From NCBI GenBank assembly GCA_018065365.1, contig JAGHTH010000149.1:1-11897 (forward strand): DNA of 11,897 bases. Direction: 5' to 3'. Shown here piece after piece: positions 1 through 6,994 of the stretch. How positions within the stretch are numbered: the stretch's first letter is position 1; each line of letters begins with the position of its first letter. A program made the position numbers and the translations under genes. Below the pieces are notes generated by a model. It was not told the origin of the DNA. It worked only from the letters and a program-made list of their open reading frames with translations, and did not search any database. The stretch comes from Candidatus Coliplasma caballi (GTDB lineage Bacteria > Bacillota > Clostridia > Oscillospirales > CAG-382).

Positions 1-13
1 GAGGTTGGTTTCT

Positions 14-19
14 CTCCTT
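14..19 (-). promoter_or_regulatory. Possible ribosome binding site of a gene beyond the left edge
   Basis: On the minus strand this reads AAGGAG, shortly after the tcdA stop codon and 13 nt from the window edge. It would suit a next gene on the same strand starting just outside the window, so the plsY-tcdA operon probably continues. No terminator is visible between the tcdA stop and the edge. The start codon itself is not in view, so this is inference. Confidence 0.35.
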
Positions 20-35
20 TTTGTTTAGTTGAAGA

Positions 36-754
36 CTACAAAACCGCGAGGTCTTTCACGATCTCACCTGCCATAATGAGCCCGACCGCCGACGGCACGA
101 ACGACACCGAGCCGGGAACGATCTTCTTCCCCGCGGGAAGTTCCTCCGGCATTTCTCCCCTCGGCGCGATCGGCTCCTCCTCGGAATACACCACTTTCAA
201 CTTTTCCACGTTTCTCTTGCGAAGTTCGGCCCGCATAACTCTCGCCAACGGACACACCGCCGTTTCGTAAAGATCCGCCACGCGAAACCGCGTCGGATCG
301 AGTTTGTTGCCCGCGCCCATCGAACTGATGATCGGCGTCCCGGCGGCTTTGCACGCCAAAACCAACCCGATCTTGCCGCTCACGGTGTCGATCGCGTCCG
401 CGACGTAATCAAACGCCGCAAAGTCAAATTGCCCCGCCTGTTCGGGCAGGAAAAACGTCTTGTGCGCGCGGATCACGCAGTCCGGCGCAATGTCCGCCAG
501 CCGTTCCGCCGCCGCCTCGACCTTGGCTTCCCGATCGCCGAACGGGTGGCAAACAACTGCCGGTTGAGATTGCTCTCCGAGATCACGTCGTCGTCCACAA
601 GGTCGATCTGCCCGACGCCCGCGCGAACGAGCGCCTCCGCAAGATGCCCGCCGACACCGCCGATGCCGAACACCGCCACGCGCGACGCGCGCAATCTTTC
701 CACGGCTTCCTCTCCCAACAGCAGCGCGGTGCGGGAAGTCCACTCTTCTTTCAT
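36..754 (-). pseudogene. tcdA: tRNA threonylcarbamoyladenosine dehydratase, frameshifted (one base missing)
   Basis: This is an E1-like ThiF/MoeB/HesA-family protein of the TcdA (YgdL/CsdL) type, which uses ATP to cyclise t6A37 of ANN-decoding tRNAs to ct6A. The N-terminal frame (ATG 752-754) shows the nucleotide-binding loop GIGGVG at residues 30-35 and the NLNRQ motif at about 62-66, reaching IGKP at residue 77. The family pattern then resumes as KVEAAAERL in the next frame and continues with VADAIDTV, SSMGAGNKLDPTRF, CPLARVMR and VVYSEEEP to a TAG stop at 36-38. One base (a T on the plus strand, in CCTT near 521-524) is missing; restoring it gives 239 aa, a normal family length. The ATG lies 2 nt past the plsY TGA, with GAGGA upstream, so translation is probably coupled. 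An alternative GTG start lies at 758-760 but is too near the ribosome binding site. Whether this is real decay or a sequence error cannot be told from the window. Confidence 0.9.
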
Positions 755-756
755 GT

Positions 757-1386
757 TCACTCGTCCTCTCCGACGCGGTCAAGTTCTTTCTTGCCTTTCC
801 AAAGGAAACTGAAATGCACTTCCTTGCCCATGCGAATGCGCTTCAGGTTGGGAAAATGCTTGCACAGCATCACGAGCGCGGGGAGCAGCAGAATCAGCAT
901 CCCGACGACGCTCCGCTCCAAAAAGCCGACCGAAAACGCAAACAGGAACGGCGCGCTGATCGACACGAAGCAGATGTAATCGGACACCAACACGATCACG
1001 GCCTCGACCGCCAGCAGCAAGAGGAACAGTTTCCAACTGTACGCAAGCACCGTCCCGCCGATGCAGGCAAGCCCTTTTCCGCCGCGAAATTTCATATACA
1101 CGGGGAAAATATGCCCGAGGATGCAGGACACTCCCGCAACGATCCCGATAAACATTTTTTCGCCGAACAGCCATTCCGCCAGTTTGAAGCACACCAGCGC
1201 CTTGAGAATATCCAGCGCCCCGCTGATCACGCCCCACTTTTTCCCCATGGTCAAAGCGGCGTTCGACGCGCCGGCGTTGCCCGATCCTTTGTTCCGGATA
1301 TCAAAGCCCTTGATTTTGGCGAACAGGTACGCCGGGTTGATCCCCCCGATCAGATACCCCGCCAGAATGCAAACGACATATTCCAT
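757..1386 (-). CDS. plsY: Acyl-phosphate:glycerol-3-phosphate acyltransferase PlsY
   Basis: PlsY is an integral membrane enzyme that transfers an acyl group from acyl phosphate (made by PlsX) to glycerol 3-phosphate, giving lysophosphatidate, the first step of phospholipid synthesis in most bacteria. The 209-aa protein has the three family signatures: KGSGNAGASN at residues 33-42, GHIFPVYMKFRGGKG at 91-105, and the C-terminal KHFPNLKRIRMGKE stretch. Hydrophobic segments fill residues 1-20, 50-90, 108-130 and 140-185, as expected for a multi-pass protein. The start chosen is ATG at 1384-1386, with AAAGGG upstream. A longer reading from 1452 is wrong because its extra codons cover the promoter. 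It is the first gene of an operon with tcdA. Identification is firm. Confidence 0.96.
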   Translation of the reverse strand: MEYVVCILAGYLIGGINPAYLFAKIKGFDIRNKGSGNAGASNAALTMGKKWGVISGALDILKALVCFKLAEWLFGEKMFIGIVAGVSCILGHIFPVYMKFRGGKGLACIGGTVLAYSWKLFLLLLAVEAVIVLVSDYICFVSISAPFLFAFSVGFLERSVVGMLILLLPALVMLCKHFPNLKRIRMGKEVHFSFLWKGKKELDRVGEDE

Positions 1387-1423
1387 AAAAGCAAACCCTT
1401 TTTCGATGTTTTTTGATTCTTTT

Positions 1424-1452
1424 ATTATATCGGAAAATCGTTCCGCGGTCAA
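1424..1452 (-). promoter_or_regulatory. Sigma-A-type promoter of plsY-tcdA
   Basis: On the minus strand, TTGACC (1447-1452) and a perfect TATAAT (1424-1429) are separated by exactly 17 nt. Transcription would begin near 1417, leaving a leader of about 30 nt before the plsY ATG at 1386. The spacer holds an inverted repeat, CGGAA-N5-TTCCG (1431-1445), that could be an operator. Confidence 0.85.
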
Positions 1453-1524
1453 GAGGGTTTTTCATAAAAATGTTTTATCTTCCCGCTTTTTTGCCCCTTT
1501 TTTTCCTTTCCCGCGAAAGACCGA

Positions 1525-1553
1525 TTGACTTTTCCCCGCCGTTGTGCTACAAT
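1525..1553 (+). promoter_or_regulatory. Sigma-A-type promoter of the propeller/beta-galactosidase unit
   Basis: TTGACT (1525-1530) and TACAAT (1548-1553) are separated by 17 nt. Transcription would begin near 1560, about 32 nt before the ATG at 1592. The promoter points away from the plsY promoter. No operator-like repeat is obvious, so the sequence does not show how this gene pair is regulated. Confidence 0.8.
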
Positions 1554-1591
1554 AACCCCGTAAAAAACACATCCGAAAGGAAGATTTCATC

Positions 1592-2428
1592 ATGGTCGAA
1601 GTTTTACATCAGAATTGGCATATGCAGGGTTTTACCACCGATAAGGAAAATGGTTATATGTACTTTTCCTTTACCGACAGCGTCGTGAAAGTCAACATGG
1701 AAAGCACGATGATCGCGCAGGTACACGTTTAGGGCGGACACCTCGGCGACATTGACTACCACGAGGGCAAGCTGTACGCGAGCTTTTTGGGACAGCCCGG
1801 CGCGGGCAAAGTGTGGGACGACTGGTCTTCTTTCAAAATTTACGTCTTCAACGCCGACGATCTCGCGCTCGAAAAGATCATTCCGCTGCCGATCTGCGAC
1901 GAAATGAAAGCGCTGCGCGGAACGCCCGACGACAAATACGGCTTCAACGCGATCGACGGCATGACCTTCGGCCCCGACACCGACGGCAACATGAAAATGT
2001 TCGCCGCCTGCGCAACGATCGAGGGCGAGCAGTTCTCCAACCAGATCCTCATTCAACTTTCCCTCGACGGCGATTTTGAAAAGCTGCACCTCATCCCGAC
2101 CGGCAACACCGTGTTCGGCATCCAGAACCTCGACCACGACGACGAAACGGGCGAATTCTGGTTCTCGACCTACGGCCCGAGCAAGCCGTTCATGCCGCGC
2201 GAAACGCTCTACTGCGTCGCGCCTGATCTCAAAACGGTCAGAAAGAAGTTCTGCTTCCCCTCTCCGTTCGGCTTTGAATGCCTCGGCGGCGGCAAATACC
2301 GCCTCTCGATCCAGGGCGGCAAGAACGGCTCCCACACCGGCTTGGCGTACGATGCCGACGAATCGCTGTTTACCAAGGGCTATACCGAAGCGCAGCTTGC
2401 GGAATACGCAAAAGGAGGCAACCAATGA
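1592..2428 (+). pseudogene. Unrecognised propeller-like protein, interrupted by an in-frame TAG
   Basis: From the ATG at 1592, with GAAAGGAAG ending 8 nt upstream and a good promoter before it, one frame runs to the TGA at 2426-2428 (278 codons), broken only by a TAG at 1730-1732 (codon 47). Coding character and composition are the same on both sides, so the stop looks like a recent point change, for example CAG to TAG. There is no signal peptide. Short aromatic- and glycine-rich strand repeats occur, such as NGYMYFSFTDSVVKV, HEGKLYASFLG, TGEFWFSTYG and GLAYDADESLF. These resemble blades of a beta-propeller, but I do not recognise a family. The last codons overlap the GH35 start by ATGA, so a role linked to sugar handling is a reasonable inference only. 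Possible states are a pseudogene, readthrough or suppression of the amber codon, or a sequence error. Confidence 0.7.
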
Positions 2429-4167
2429 CCTTTACGTTTGACGACAAGCAGTTCCTTTTGGACGGGAAACCCTACCCGATGCTCGCCGGCGCGATCCACT
2501 ATTTCCGCTGCCCGCCGGAATACTGGCGCGACCGCCTGCTCAAACTCAAGGAATGCGGTCTGAACACCGTCGAAACCTACGTCGCTTGGAACTGGCACGA
2601 AAAAACACCCGGCAAGTTCGATTTCTCGGGCATTCTCGACCTCGGCAGATTTCTGGACATCGCGGCGGAACTCGGTCTGAACGCGATCGTGCGCCCCGGC
2701 CCGTACATCTGTGCCGAATGGGAGGGCGGCGGTCTGCCCGCGTGGCTGCTCTCGATCCCCGGGATGCGCATCCGCTGCAACAACGAGCCCTACAAGCTTC
2801 GCGTCCGTCTGTTCTTCGAGCAGCTGTTCAAAATTCTGATCCCGCGCCTTTGCACCAACGGCGGCAACGTTCTGATGCTGCAGGTCGAGAACGAGTACGG
2901 CAGTTACGGCGACGACCACGACTATCTGATCTGGCTGACCAACCTCTACCGTGAACTCGGCGCGGACTGTATGCTCTACCACGCCGACGGCAACGATCCC
3001 TATATGATGGCGGCGGCAAGCCCGGACAAGACCATGTTTGCCGCGATGAACTACGGCTCCAACCCGGTGTGGCACGAGGAACGCCGCGTGTCTTCCGGTC
3101 GCCCCGGCCCGCACCTGTGCGGCGAATATTGGTGCGGCTGGTTTGACCATTGGGGCGAACAGCACCACGCGCGGAGCGCTTCCGATATCGCCGGCGAGAT
3201 CAGAACGTTCCTTTCCCTGAACGCCGGTTTCAACTTCTATATGTTCTTCGGCGGCACCAACTTCGGCTTCTGGAGCGGCGCCAACGGCGATCCCTGCTAC
3301 CTGCCCACCACGACGAGTTACGACTACGACGGGCTTCTGAACGAAGCGGGCGACCGCACCGAAAAATACTACGCCGTCCGCGACGTGATCGCCGAAAAAT
3401 ACCCCGACCGCGTTCCCGCTCTCACGGCAAAGGAATCGGAAAAGAAAGCGTACGAAAGCGTTTCTTTCGTCGGCTCGGCGCTGCTGTTTGACCACCTGCG
3501 CGAACTGTCTTCGCTGACCGAAACCTCGGCGCAGCCCATGACGATGGAAGAAACGGGCTCCTACTACGGATATCTGCTCTACGAGACCGATCTGAAATTC
3601 GAAATCGGCACCGAACTGGATCCCTCTCCGATTGCCGACCGCCTCTCGTTCTACGCCGACCGCAAGCCCTTCGGCACGATGGAAAACGGCAAAGAAAACC
3701 AAAAGCCCGTGATGCCCGACGGAACGAAACACGTCGCGATCCTTTGCGAGAACATGGGACGCATCAACTACGGCCCCGACACGCTGGACAGCAAAGGCCT
3801 GCGCCGCGTCCGCTTCGGTTTCCATCAGCACATGGGCTGGAAGAACACCGCTCTGCCGATGGACGACCTCTCGCACCTGACCTTCGACGCCGTGCAGACC
3901 ACCGACGAGCCGGCGTTCCACAAAGCGATCCTGCATATTGACGGTGCGCCCGCGGACACCTGGATCTCCACCCGCGGCTTCCACAAGGGCTTTCTCGTCG
4001 TCAACGGTGTGAACATCGGACGCTACTACACCGACTCCGCCCCGCAGAAAGCGCTGTACCTGCCCGCGCCGTTCTTGCACGAGGACGACAACGAAATTCT
4101 CGTGTTCGAGTCCGAAAAGACCGAGCAGACCACCCTTTCGTTCCTCGATCACCCCGATTTTGAATAA
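2425..4167 (+). CDS. Cytoplasmic glycoside hydrolase family 35 beta-galactosidase
   Basis: GH35 enzymes hydrolyse terminal beta-galactosides by a retaining mechanism. The 580-aa protein opens with the typical FLLDGKPYPMLAGAIHYFR and has NTVETYVAWNWHE (about 47-59) and RPGPYICAEWEGGGLPAWL (about 90-108). VENEYGSYG at 154-162 carries the probable acid/base Glu157, and CGEYWCGWFDHWG at 232-244 the probable nucleophile Glu234. The C-terminal jelly-roll signature GFLVVNGVNIGRYY lies near 522-535, followed by ALYLPAPFLHEDDNEILVFE. There is no signal peptide, so it should act inside the cell on imported galactosides. Start ATG 2425-2427 has AAAGGAGG 6 nt upstream and overlaps the preceding TGA by ATGA, implying coupling; an upstream in-frame extension to 2278 lies inside the previous gene and is rejected. 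No transporter is nearby. The family is sure, the exact substrate is not. Confidence 0.95.
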   Translation: MTFTFDDKQFLLDGKPYPMLAGAIHYFRCPPEYWRDRLLKLKECGLNTVETYVAWNWHEKTPGKFDFSGILDLGRFLDIAAELGLNAIVRPGPYICAEWEGGGLPAWLLSIPGMRIRCNNEPYKLRVRLFFEQLFKILIPRLCTNGGNVLMLQVENEYGSYGDDHDYLIWLTNLYRELGADCMLYHADGNDPYMMAAASPDKTMFAAMNYGSNPVWHEERRVSSGRPGPHLCGEYWCGWFDHWGEQHHARSASDIAGEIRTFLSLNAGFNFYMFFGGTNFGFWSGANGDPCYLPTTTSYDYDGLLNEAGDRTEKYYAVRDVIAEKYPDRVPALTAKESEKKAYESVSFVGSALLFDHLRELSSLTETSAQPMTMEETGSYYGYLLYETDLKFEIGTELDPSPIADRLSFYADRKPFGTMENGKENQKPVMPDGTKHVAILCENMGRINYGPDTLDSKGLRRVRFGFHQHMGWKNTALPMDDLSHLTFDAVQTTDEPAFHKAILHIDGAPADTWISTRGFHKGFLVVNGVNIGRYYTDSAPQKALYLPAPFLHEDDNEILVFESEKTEQTTLSFLDHPDFE

Positions 4168-4182
4168 TTCGTTCTGAAACCT

Positions 4183-4233
4183 GCCTTCCTTGCATATACT
4201 TTACCGAATGAAGTATAAAAGGAAGGCATTTTT
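4183..4233 (+). terminator. Hairpin plus T5: terminator of the GH35 unit overlapping the spoIIP ribosome binding site
   Basis: Left arm GCCTTCCTT (4183-4191) pairs perfectly with AAGGAAGGC (4219-4227). An inner TATACTT/AAGTATA adds 7 bp, separated by a small asymmetric bulge, around a 9-nt loop. ATTTTT follows at 4228-4233, so it fits an intrinsic terminator. The right arm contains GGAAGG (4221-4226), the only Shine-Dalgarno for the spoIIP ATG at 4236, so any transcript running through would have that site buried. Confidence 0.75.
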
Positions 4234-4235
4234 CT

Positions 4236-5318
4236 ATGAAACCAAGCCGTGAAACCCGCCTGCGCCTGCAAAGGTGCGCCCTGCTTTTTCTCTGCGCTCT
4301 GCTGTTCTGCGCAAGCGTCTGCGCCACCCCCTTTCTCGCTTTTGCGATCCCTGCCGAGTTGGGACAAGCCCTCTCCGGCGAACGACCCGCCCCGACGATC
4401 GCGCCGCTGAAAACCGAGCCCGCCGCCTTTTCCGCCGCGCCGCAGGAAACTTCCGGGCAAGAGCCGCCCGAAAGCGAAGAGCCGCCGTCCGAATCGTCTT
4501 CCGAGCCCGCGCCGCCGCCCGAAAACGCGCTGTTCGTGTCCGAAAGGGACCTCTCCCGCACCGACAAAACGGGAAAGCCCGCCCTGCTCGTCGGCGACGA
4601 AACGAACTACCGCGTCGATCCGAACGCCTTTCTGCAGCGAAAATACCCCCTCTCCCTGCCCGAAACCGAAGATCCGGTCGTGCTGATCGTACATACCCAC
4701 GGCACCGAAAGTTACCTGCCCGACGGCACGGACTACTACCTGCCGGGCGAGACGTTCCGCTCGGAAGATCCCGAACGCACGGTGGTCGCCGTCGGGGAAC
4801 GCGTCGCGGAAGTGCTTCGCGCTTACGGGATAACCGTCCTGCACGACACGACCATGTACGACGCGGAAGATTACAACACCTCCTACGTTTCCGCCTCACG
4901 CGGCATCCGCGCGCATCTTGCCGAATACCCCTCGATTACCTATATCCTCGATATCCACCGCGACAGCATCTTTACCGAAGACGGCACCTGCGTCAAAACG
5001 CTGACCGAATTTGACGGCGAGCCGACCGCGCAGATCATGCTGGTCGCCGGCTCCGACGCCGACGGCTCCAACCTCTACGCGTGGCGGAACAATTTCACGG
5101 TCGCTTCGTACTTACAGCAGGCGCTGAACGAACGCTTTCCGACGTTGGCGCGGCCGATCAACCTGCGGACGTGGGCGTTCAACCAGAATCTCAGCCCGGG
5201 CAGTCTGCTGGTCGAGATCGGCGCCTGCGGCAACACCCTTTCGGAAGCCCTGCGCGCCGCGGAACGCTTCGCCGCTGTCTATGCGGACGTCATCACGAAC
5301 GAATCGGATCGCCCGTAG
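4236..5318 (+). CDS. spoIIP: Stage II sporulation protein P (SpoIIP), peptidoglycan amidase/endopeptidase
   Basis: SpoIIP works with SpoIID and SpoIIM in the mother cell, cutting septal peptidoglycan so that the membrane can engulf the forespore. The 360-aa protein has a single N-terminal hydrophobic segment (about 12-36) acting as membrane anchor. A Pro/Glu/Ser-rich linker follows (about 50-97), then the catalytic domain from about 147 to 350. Family motifs are VLIVHTHGTESY (149-160; His153 and Glu158 likely metal-site residues), LDIHRDS (238-244), and QNLSPGSLLVEIGACGNTLSEA (317-338). Length and layout are normal. The ATG at 4236 has GGAAGG 9 nt upstream, inside a hairpin. I see no convincing sporulation-sigma promoter in the 68-nt gap, so how it is transcribed is open. 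A clear terminator follows it. Confidence 0.96.
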   Translation: MKPSRETRLRLQRCALLFLCALLFCASVCATPFLAFAIPAELGQALSGERPAPTIAPLKTEPAAFSAAPQETSGQEPPESEEPPSESSSEPAPPPENALFVSERDLSRTDKTGKPALLVGDETNYRVDPNAFLQRKYPLSLPETEDPVVLIVHTHGTESYLPDGTDYYLPGETFRSEDPERTVVAVGERVAEVLRAYGITVLHDTTMYDAEDYNTSYVSASRGIRAHLAEYPSITYILDIHRDSIFTEDGTCVKTLTEFDGEPTAQIMLVAGSDADGSNLYAWRNNFTVASYLQQALNERFPTLARPINLRTWAFNQNLSPGSLLVEIGACGNTLSEALRAAERFAAVYADVITNESDRP

Positions 5319-5332
5319 CAAATAATTCTCTC

Positions 5333-5357
5333 AGGACGGCGTGCGCCGTCCTTTTTT
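5333..5357 (+). terminator. Rho-independent terminator after spoIIP
   Basis: GGACGGC (5334-5340) and GCCGTCC (5345-5351) form a 7-bp stem around the loop GTGC, extended by an A-T pair and followed by six T (5352-5357). It lies 15 nt past the spoIIP stop and separates it from the next promoter. Confidence 0.92.
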
Positions 5358-5381
5358 CTGCCCGAAAACGCCCGAAATCTA

Positions 5382-5410
5382 TTGACAAACAACCCGTTTT
5401 GTGATATGCT
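5382..5410 (+). promoter_or_regulatory. Sigma-A-type promoter of the glpA-like operon, with a palindrome over the -10
   Basis: Consensus TTGACA (5382-5387) and TATGCT (5405-5410) are separated by 17 nt. Transcription would begin near 5417, giving an unusually long leader of about 125 nt. The -10 is the left half of a perfect inverted repeat, TATGCT-G-AGCATA (5405-5417), which could be a repressor site; this is inference. Confidence 0.88.
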
Positions 5411-5426
5411 GAGCATACCAAAGGAC

Positions 5427-5469
5427 ACACCTCGCGGCTTTCCGAAAAAACAGGAAGCGGCAGAGGTGT
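5427..5469 (+). promoter_or_regulatory. Leader stem-loop upstream of the leader terminator
   Basis: In the untranslated leader, ACACCTC (5427-5433) pairs with GAGGTGT (5463-5469). An inner stem joins GCTTTCC (5437-5443) to GGAAGC (5453-5458) with one bulged T, around an A-rich loop. A structured element just before a terminator-like hairpin is what an RNA-binding antiterminator or a riboswitch would need. I do not recognise a known riboswitch class. Confidence 0.5.
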
Positions 5470-5482
5470 TGTGGTGTTTTGT

Positions 5483-5508
5483 CGGGAAGGAACGATTTTC
5501 CCGTTTTT
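5483..5508 (+). terminator. Leader terminator (attenuator) before the glpA-like gene
   Basis: CGGGAA (5483-5488) pairs with TTCCCG (5498-5503), extended by two G-U pairs to 8 bp around a 5-nt loop, then five T (5504-5508). It lies between the promoter and the start codon, so it would stop transcription early unless overcome. The same TTCCCG can instead pair with a second CGGGAA at 5512-5517, which would break the terminator. In Bacillus subtilis, GlpP antitermination acts at a leader terminator before glpD; a similar control here is inferred. Confidence 0.6.
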
Positions 5509-5542
5509 CCGCGGGAATTCCATATAGAAAGGACTTGTAACC

Positions 5543-6994
5543 ATGTGTTATCAGGTAGCAATCATCGGTGCGGGTGTCGTCGGCAGCTTGCTGGCGAGGG
5601 AACTCACGCGCTACGATCTTTCGGTCGCGCTCGTGGAAGCGCGCGAGGACGTGGCGACGGGCGCTTCCGCCGCAAACAGCGCCATCGTGCACGGCGGCTT
5701 TGACCCCGTTCCCGGTACGCTGAAAGCAAAACTCAACGTGCGCGGGCTGGAAATGATGCCCGCCGTCGCCGAAGAACTCGGCGTCCATTACAAAAACAAC
5801 GGCTCGCTGGTGCTGGCGTTCTCCGAGGAGGAAATGCAGACCGTGCGCGAGCTTTACGAAAGAGGCCTCGCCAACGGCGCACCCGGGCTTTCGGTGCTGG
5901 ACAGAGACGAACTCCGCGCCCTTGAGCCCAACGTGTCCGAAAACGCGGTCGGTGCGCTCTGCAGCGAAACGGCGGGCATCATCTGCCCGTACGGTCTGAC
6001 GATCGCCGCGGCAGGCAACGCGATCGACAACGGCGCCGACCTTTATCTTTCCTCTCCGGTAACCGCGATCCGCAAAGAGAACGGCGTGTTCGTTCTGACC
6101 GCGGGCGGCAAAGAGATCCGCGCGGAATACGTGGTCAACGCCGCCGGTGTCTATGCCGATGAGATCGCGAAACTGATCGGCGACGCTTCGTTCACGATCC
6201 GCCCCCGCAAAGGCGAATATCTGCTGTTCGATCAGACCGAGGGCAAACTCTGCGGACATACGCTGTTCCAGGTCCCCTCTGCCGTCGGTAAAGGCATTCT
6301 GGTAACGCCGACTGTGGACGGCAACCTGCTGATCGGCCCGACTTCCGTCTTCATTGACGACAAAGAAAACCGCGAAACGAGCGCCGACGGTCTGGATTAC
6401 GTCCGCAGCACCGCGCTCCGTTCGGTCAAATCGCTGAATTTCAAACAGGTCATCACGTCGTTCACGGGCATCCGTGCGGTGCCGGACGGCGAGGATTTCA
6501 TCATCCGCTTCTCCGAGAAAGATCCGCATTTCCTGCACCTTGCCGGCATCGAAAGCCCCGGGCTTTCGTCTTCCCCCGCGATCGCGGAATACGCCGTCGA
6601 ACTGCTCGGAAACGCCGGCTTGCAGCTGAAAGCCAACCCGAAATTCTGCGGCGAGCGCCGCCCGTACAGTTGGTTCAAGGATCTTCCCGCGGACAAGAAA
6701 AACGAGGTCATCGCGGTCGATCCGCGCTTCGGGCACATCATCTGCCGCTGCGAAAAAGTTACGGAGGGCGAGATCGTCGAAGCGATCCACCGCGCACCCG
6801 AAGCGAGAACGCTCGACGCCGTCAAGCGCCGCGTCCGCGCCACGATGGGCAGATGCCAGGGCGGCTTCTGCTCCCCTCTGATCACGGAACTTCTTTCTTC
6901 CGAGCGAAACGTCGCTCCCGAAACGATCTGTAAACACAAAGCCGGCTCCAACCTGCTGATCGGCAAAACGAAAGGTGGCGACCGCAATGACTGA
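5543..6994 (+). CDS. glpA: GlpA-type FAD-dependent glycerol-3-phosphate dehydrogenase with BFD-like [2Fe-2S] domain
   Basis: This 483-aa protein has an N-terminal DAO-type FAD domain with the dinucleotide loop GAGVVG at about residues 9-14, the acidic end of the second strand (LVEAR), and NSAIVHGGFDP near 50-60. The C-terminal part is a BFD-like iron-sulfur domain with cysteines at 401, 403, 438 and 443 (CRC and CQGGFC), where a [2Fe-2S] cluster should bind. This is the domain order of anaerobic GlpA, which oxidises glycerol 3-phosphate to dihydroxyacetone phosphate. Annotations of this family sometimes read L-2-hydroxyglutarate oxidase (LhgO), so the substrate is not proven. The ATG at 5543 has AAAGGA 9 nt upstream. 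Its end overlaps the next gene by 8 nt. No membrane anchor gene (GlpC) or glycerol kinase is in view. Leader structures suggest attenuation. Confidence 0.85.
   Translation: MCYQVAIIGAGVVGSLLARELTRYDLSVALVEAREDVATGASAANSAIVHGGFDPVPGTLKAKLNVRGLEMMPAVAEELGVHYKNNGSLVLAFSEEEMQTVRELYERGLANGAPGLSVLDRDELRALEPNVSENAVGALCSETAGIICPYGLTIAAAGNAIDNGADLYLSSPVTAIRKENGVFVLTAGGKEIRAEYVVNAAGVYADEIAKLIGDASFTIRPRKGEYLLFDQTEGKLCGHTLFQVPSAVGKGILVTPTVDGNLLIGPTSVFIDDKENRETSADGLDYVRSTALRSVKSLNFKQVITSFTGIRAVPDGEDFIIRFSEKDPHFLHLAGIESPGLSSSPAIAEYAVELLGNAGLQLKANPKFCGERRPYSWFKDLPADKKNEVIAVDPRFGHIICRCEKVTEGEIVEAIHRAPEARTLDAVKRRVRATMGRCQGGFCSPLITELLSSERNVAPETICKHKAGSNLLIGKTKGGDRND

Noticed and set aside
1387..1452. N-terminal extension of plsY by 22 codons
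   Set aside because: It would start at the TTG of the -35 hexamer and be upstream of the transcription start; the internal ATG has a proper ribosome binding site and matches the family start.
1592..2428. Genome-wide TAG recoding as the explanation for the in-frame amber codon
   Set aside because: TAG is the natural end of the spoIIP frame and of the tcdA frame, each at the family's expected C terminus.
2380..4152. A 590-codon open frame on the minus strand opposite the GH35 gene
   Set aside because: It lies entirely opposite a gene with clear catalytic motifs, has no ribosome binding site or recognisable motif, and long antisense frames are expected in GC-rich coding sequence.
4190..4218. 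TTGCAT and TATAAA as a spoIIP promoter
   Set aside because: The pair is 18 nt apart but sits inside the hairpin arms, the -35 is poor, and a sporulation sigma factor rather than sigma-A would be expected; I could not fit a sigma-E pair with correct spacing.
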